Below are positions 62,760-64,000 of a stretch of 64,000 nt of DNA, in pieces. This DNA is from Amylibacter marinus (GTDB taxonomy: Bacteria > Pseudomonadota > Alphaproteobacteria > Rhodobacterales > Rhodobacteraceae): positions 1 through 64,000 of the forward strand of contig NZ_BSNN01000006.1 of NCBI RefSeq assembly GCF_030160015.1, given 5' to 3'. Below the pieces are notes generated by a model that ran no database searches, had not been told where the DNA came from, and saw only the letters and a list, made by a program, of their open reading frames with translations. The number at the start of each line of letters is the position of its first letter. Position 1 is the stretch's first letter. The translations under genes and the position numbers were made by a program.

Positions 62760-63325
62760 GCCCGCCCGCCCGTGGCCGATAACATCCGAGGATCAATCCC
62801 CAGCGTATCCAGCGCCGCATCCCATTTATTATCTGAGTTCGATGCGAAGACCAAGGCATCAGGCGCATCAGCAATCAACCAGCCATTGGCCTGAATCTCC
62901 TGCTCCAACTGTCCCGGCCCCCAGCCAGAGTAACCCAGCGCCAGCAAGCAAAAATCAGGCCCATCTCCGTTTGATATATCCTCGAGAATTTCCAGCGATG
63001 CCGTCATACCGATCTGGTCAGTTACATCCAATGTGGCCTCTTGCGCGCTATAATCGCGGCTGTGCAATACAAACCCGCGCCCATGTTCCACAGGCCCGCC
63101 CATATGCACAGGTACCGTGCCAATGGGGCGGCTTGGCTTGATATCCAACTGATCCAGCAGGTCATTAAACTTCAGCCCATCGGCGGGTTTGTTTATGATC
63201 AACCCCATGGCCCCATCCGCCGAATGTGCGCACATATAAACCACCGATCTCTCAAAACGTGGGTCATTCATGCCTGGCATGGCGATAAGGATTTTTCCAT
63301 CTAGGTTAGTTTCTGAATTGGTCAT
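62756..63325 (-). CDS. YqgE/AlgH family protein
   Basis: This 189-residue protein has the family motifs GKILIAMPGMNDPRFERSVV, GAMGLIINKP, HMGGPVEHGRGFVLHS and ALGYSGWGPGQLEQEI. YqgE/AlgH proteins are widespread and of unclear function. The start giving MTNSETNLDGKIL fits the family; the longer in-frame reading starts at a TTG. It is divergent from the DsbD-N-domain gene across 111 bp. Confidence 0.92.
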   Translation of the reverse strand: MTNSETNLDGKILIAMPGMNDPRFERSVVYMCAHSADGAMGLIINKPADGLKFNDLLDQLDIKPSRPIGTVPVHMGGPVEHGRGFVLHSRDYSAQEATLDVTDQIGMTASLEILEDISNGDGPDFCLLALGYSGWGPGQLEQEIQANGWLIADAPDALVFASNSDNKWDAALDTLGIDPRMLSATGGRA

Positions 63326-63436
63326 AATTTGAATCTGCGCTTCTTCCAATGGTTTTTCAAGAGCCAAGGCCGGTGATCACTACGATATCTCCTGATTGTG
63401 ACTTTCTTTTAAGTAAAAGAGGGTTATTTAAAGGGT

Positions 63437-64000
63437 ATGAAAACACGGCACCTTATAGCGCTTAGCGCAATCTTATCCTTCGGGTTCAACTTCGGCGTTG
63501 CAGCGCAAGAAGAAGCATCGCCCATACTCGGTTTAAAATCAGTTAAAATTATCAAGGGCTGGCGCCAAGCAGATGGTAGCCACGTTATGGCGGCCCACAT
63601 CTCGCTGGATCGAAATTGGAAAACCTATTGGCGCGTCGCAGGCAGTGGTGGCGTGCCGCCGCTGTTTGATTGGGCCCAATCTATCAATGTGGCAAGTGCA
63701 GAAATCAAATGGCCTGCGCCGCAGGTTTTTCACGATTATGGCGTCCAAACCATCGGCTACAAAGATGAATTGATCCTGCCGATCGTTCTACACCCCAAGG
63801 ACAAATCCAAACCAATCTCCGCCCATGCAACGCTGGATTTTGGTGTCTGTGATGACGTATGCGTTCCCGTCCGCACCACGATCACCGCCGACCTGCCACG
63901 CCGCGCAGTAATCGGCAAAACCGAAATAAGCGCCAGCCTGAATCAAGTAGCGCGTGATGCAAAAACTGCTGGGATCAGCGATGCAAAATGTAGCTTTCAT
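63437..64000 (+). CDS. DsbD N-terminal-domain-like exported protein (3' end beyond window)
   Basis: The first 188 codons are present and the frame is still open at the window end. A signal peptide (MKTRHLIALSAILSFGFNFG, cut near AAQ) is followed by a beta-rich domain with NWKTYWRVAGSGGVPPLFDW, FHDYGVQTIGYKDELILPIV and FGVCDDVCVPV. This resembles the N-terminal domain of DsbD-type thiol:disulfide interchange proteins (the CxxxC of GVCDDVC). AAGGG lies just before the ATG. Whether the membrane and thioredoxin domains follow cannot be seen. Confidence 0.82.
   Translation, partial: MKTRHLIALSAILSFGFNFGVAAQEEASPILGLKSVKIIKGWRQADGSHVMAAHISLDRNWKTYWRVAGSGGVPPLFDWAQSINVASAEIKWPAPQVFHDYGVQTIGYKDELILPIVLHPKDKSKPISAHATLDFGVCDDVCVPVRTTITADLPRRAVIGKTEISASLNQVARDAKTAGISDAKCSFH

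Overview
The window is a chromosomal stretch of an alphaproteobacterium, most probably a marine member of the Rhodobacteraceae (Roseobacter group). The evidence is the combination of a split str/rpo ribosomal cluster, MipZ, a DUF1013/TrcR cell-cycle regulator, COQ9 with a long-chain polyprenyl diphosphate synthase (ubiquinone-10 type metabolism), the 44-residue aa3-type oxidase subunit IV, a DUF6173 protein, BluB and ETF-ubiquinone oxidoreductase. This is inference from family content; no rRNA or tRNA gene is visible to place it further.

Layout. (1) 1-21.1 kb, mostly minus strand: the transcription/translation core, in transcription order secE-nusG-rplK-rplA, a three-gene insert (TetR regulator, PspA/IM30 protein, YiaA-like membrane protein), rplJ-rplL-rpoB-rpoC, an island with a plus-strand phosphatase and two tandem glycosyltransferases plus a minus-strand membrane protein, then rpsL-rpsG-fusA-tuf (tuf cut by the window edge). 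Good sigma70-type promoters are visible for rpsL and rplJ. (2) 21.1-31 kb: DsbA-like protein, dihaem cytochrome c, Tag glycosylase divergent from an EAL phosphodiesterase, a small YdcH-type protein, a TrmN6-like methyltransferase with a DUF2007 protein, a polyprenyl diphosphate synthase, IspE, a TPR protein and ETF-QO. (3) 31-40.5 kb: greA, a two-helix membrane protein, the molybdenum cofactor/formate dehydrogenase maturation operon fdhD-mobA-mobB-moeA, azlCD, Lrp divergent from alanine dehydrogenase, mscL, and a YghU-type glutathione transferase. (4) 40.5-47.5 kb: ffh, a GNAT acetyltransferase, chorismate mutase, rpsP, bluB, rimM, a sulfotransferase-like gene, trmD, rplS and rpmE. (5) 47.5-64 kb: Sel1 protein, MipZ, a D,D-carboxypeptidase with SPOR domain, clpS, RsmC-type methyltransferase, an SDR, a glycosyltransferase, TrcR, RNase T2, branched-chain aminotransferase, COQ9, rpsU, dodecin, PhzF protein, a lipoprotein, oxidase subunit IV, DUF6173, a metallo-beta-lactamase-fold hydrolase, a Sua5/TsaC protein, YqgE and the start of a DsbD-N-domain protein.

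No insertion sequence, prophage, CRISPR array, integrase, toxin-antitoxin pair or rRNA/tRNA gene was recognised; this is mainly housekeeping DNA. The most notable signals are regulatory. A TetR gene and its PspA/YiaA neighbours are bracketed by four TGAAC-N3-GTTC(A/G) palindromes, inserted between rplA and rplJ. A GAAC-N7-GAAC motif (the alphaproteobacterial LexA-box form) lies across the -35 elements of the divergent tag and EAL genes. A perfect 15-bp stem hides the Shine-Dalgarno of the phzF-like gene. Five convergent gene pairs share exactly four bases through a palindromic stop-codon overlap. Several enzymes lack a family-typical residue (SDR Lys to Cys, RNase T2 Glu to Gln, FdhD second Cys).
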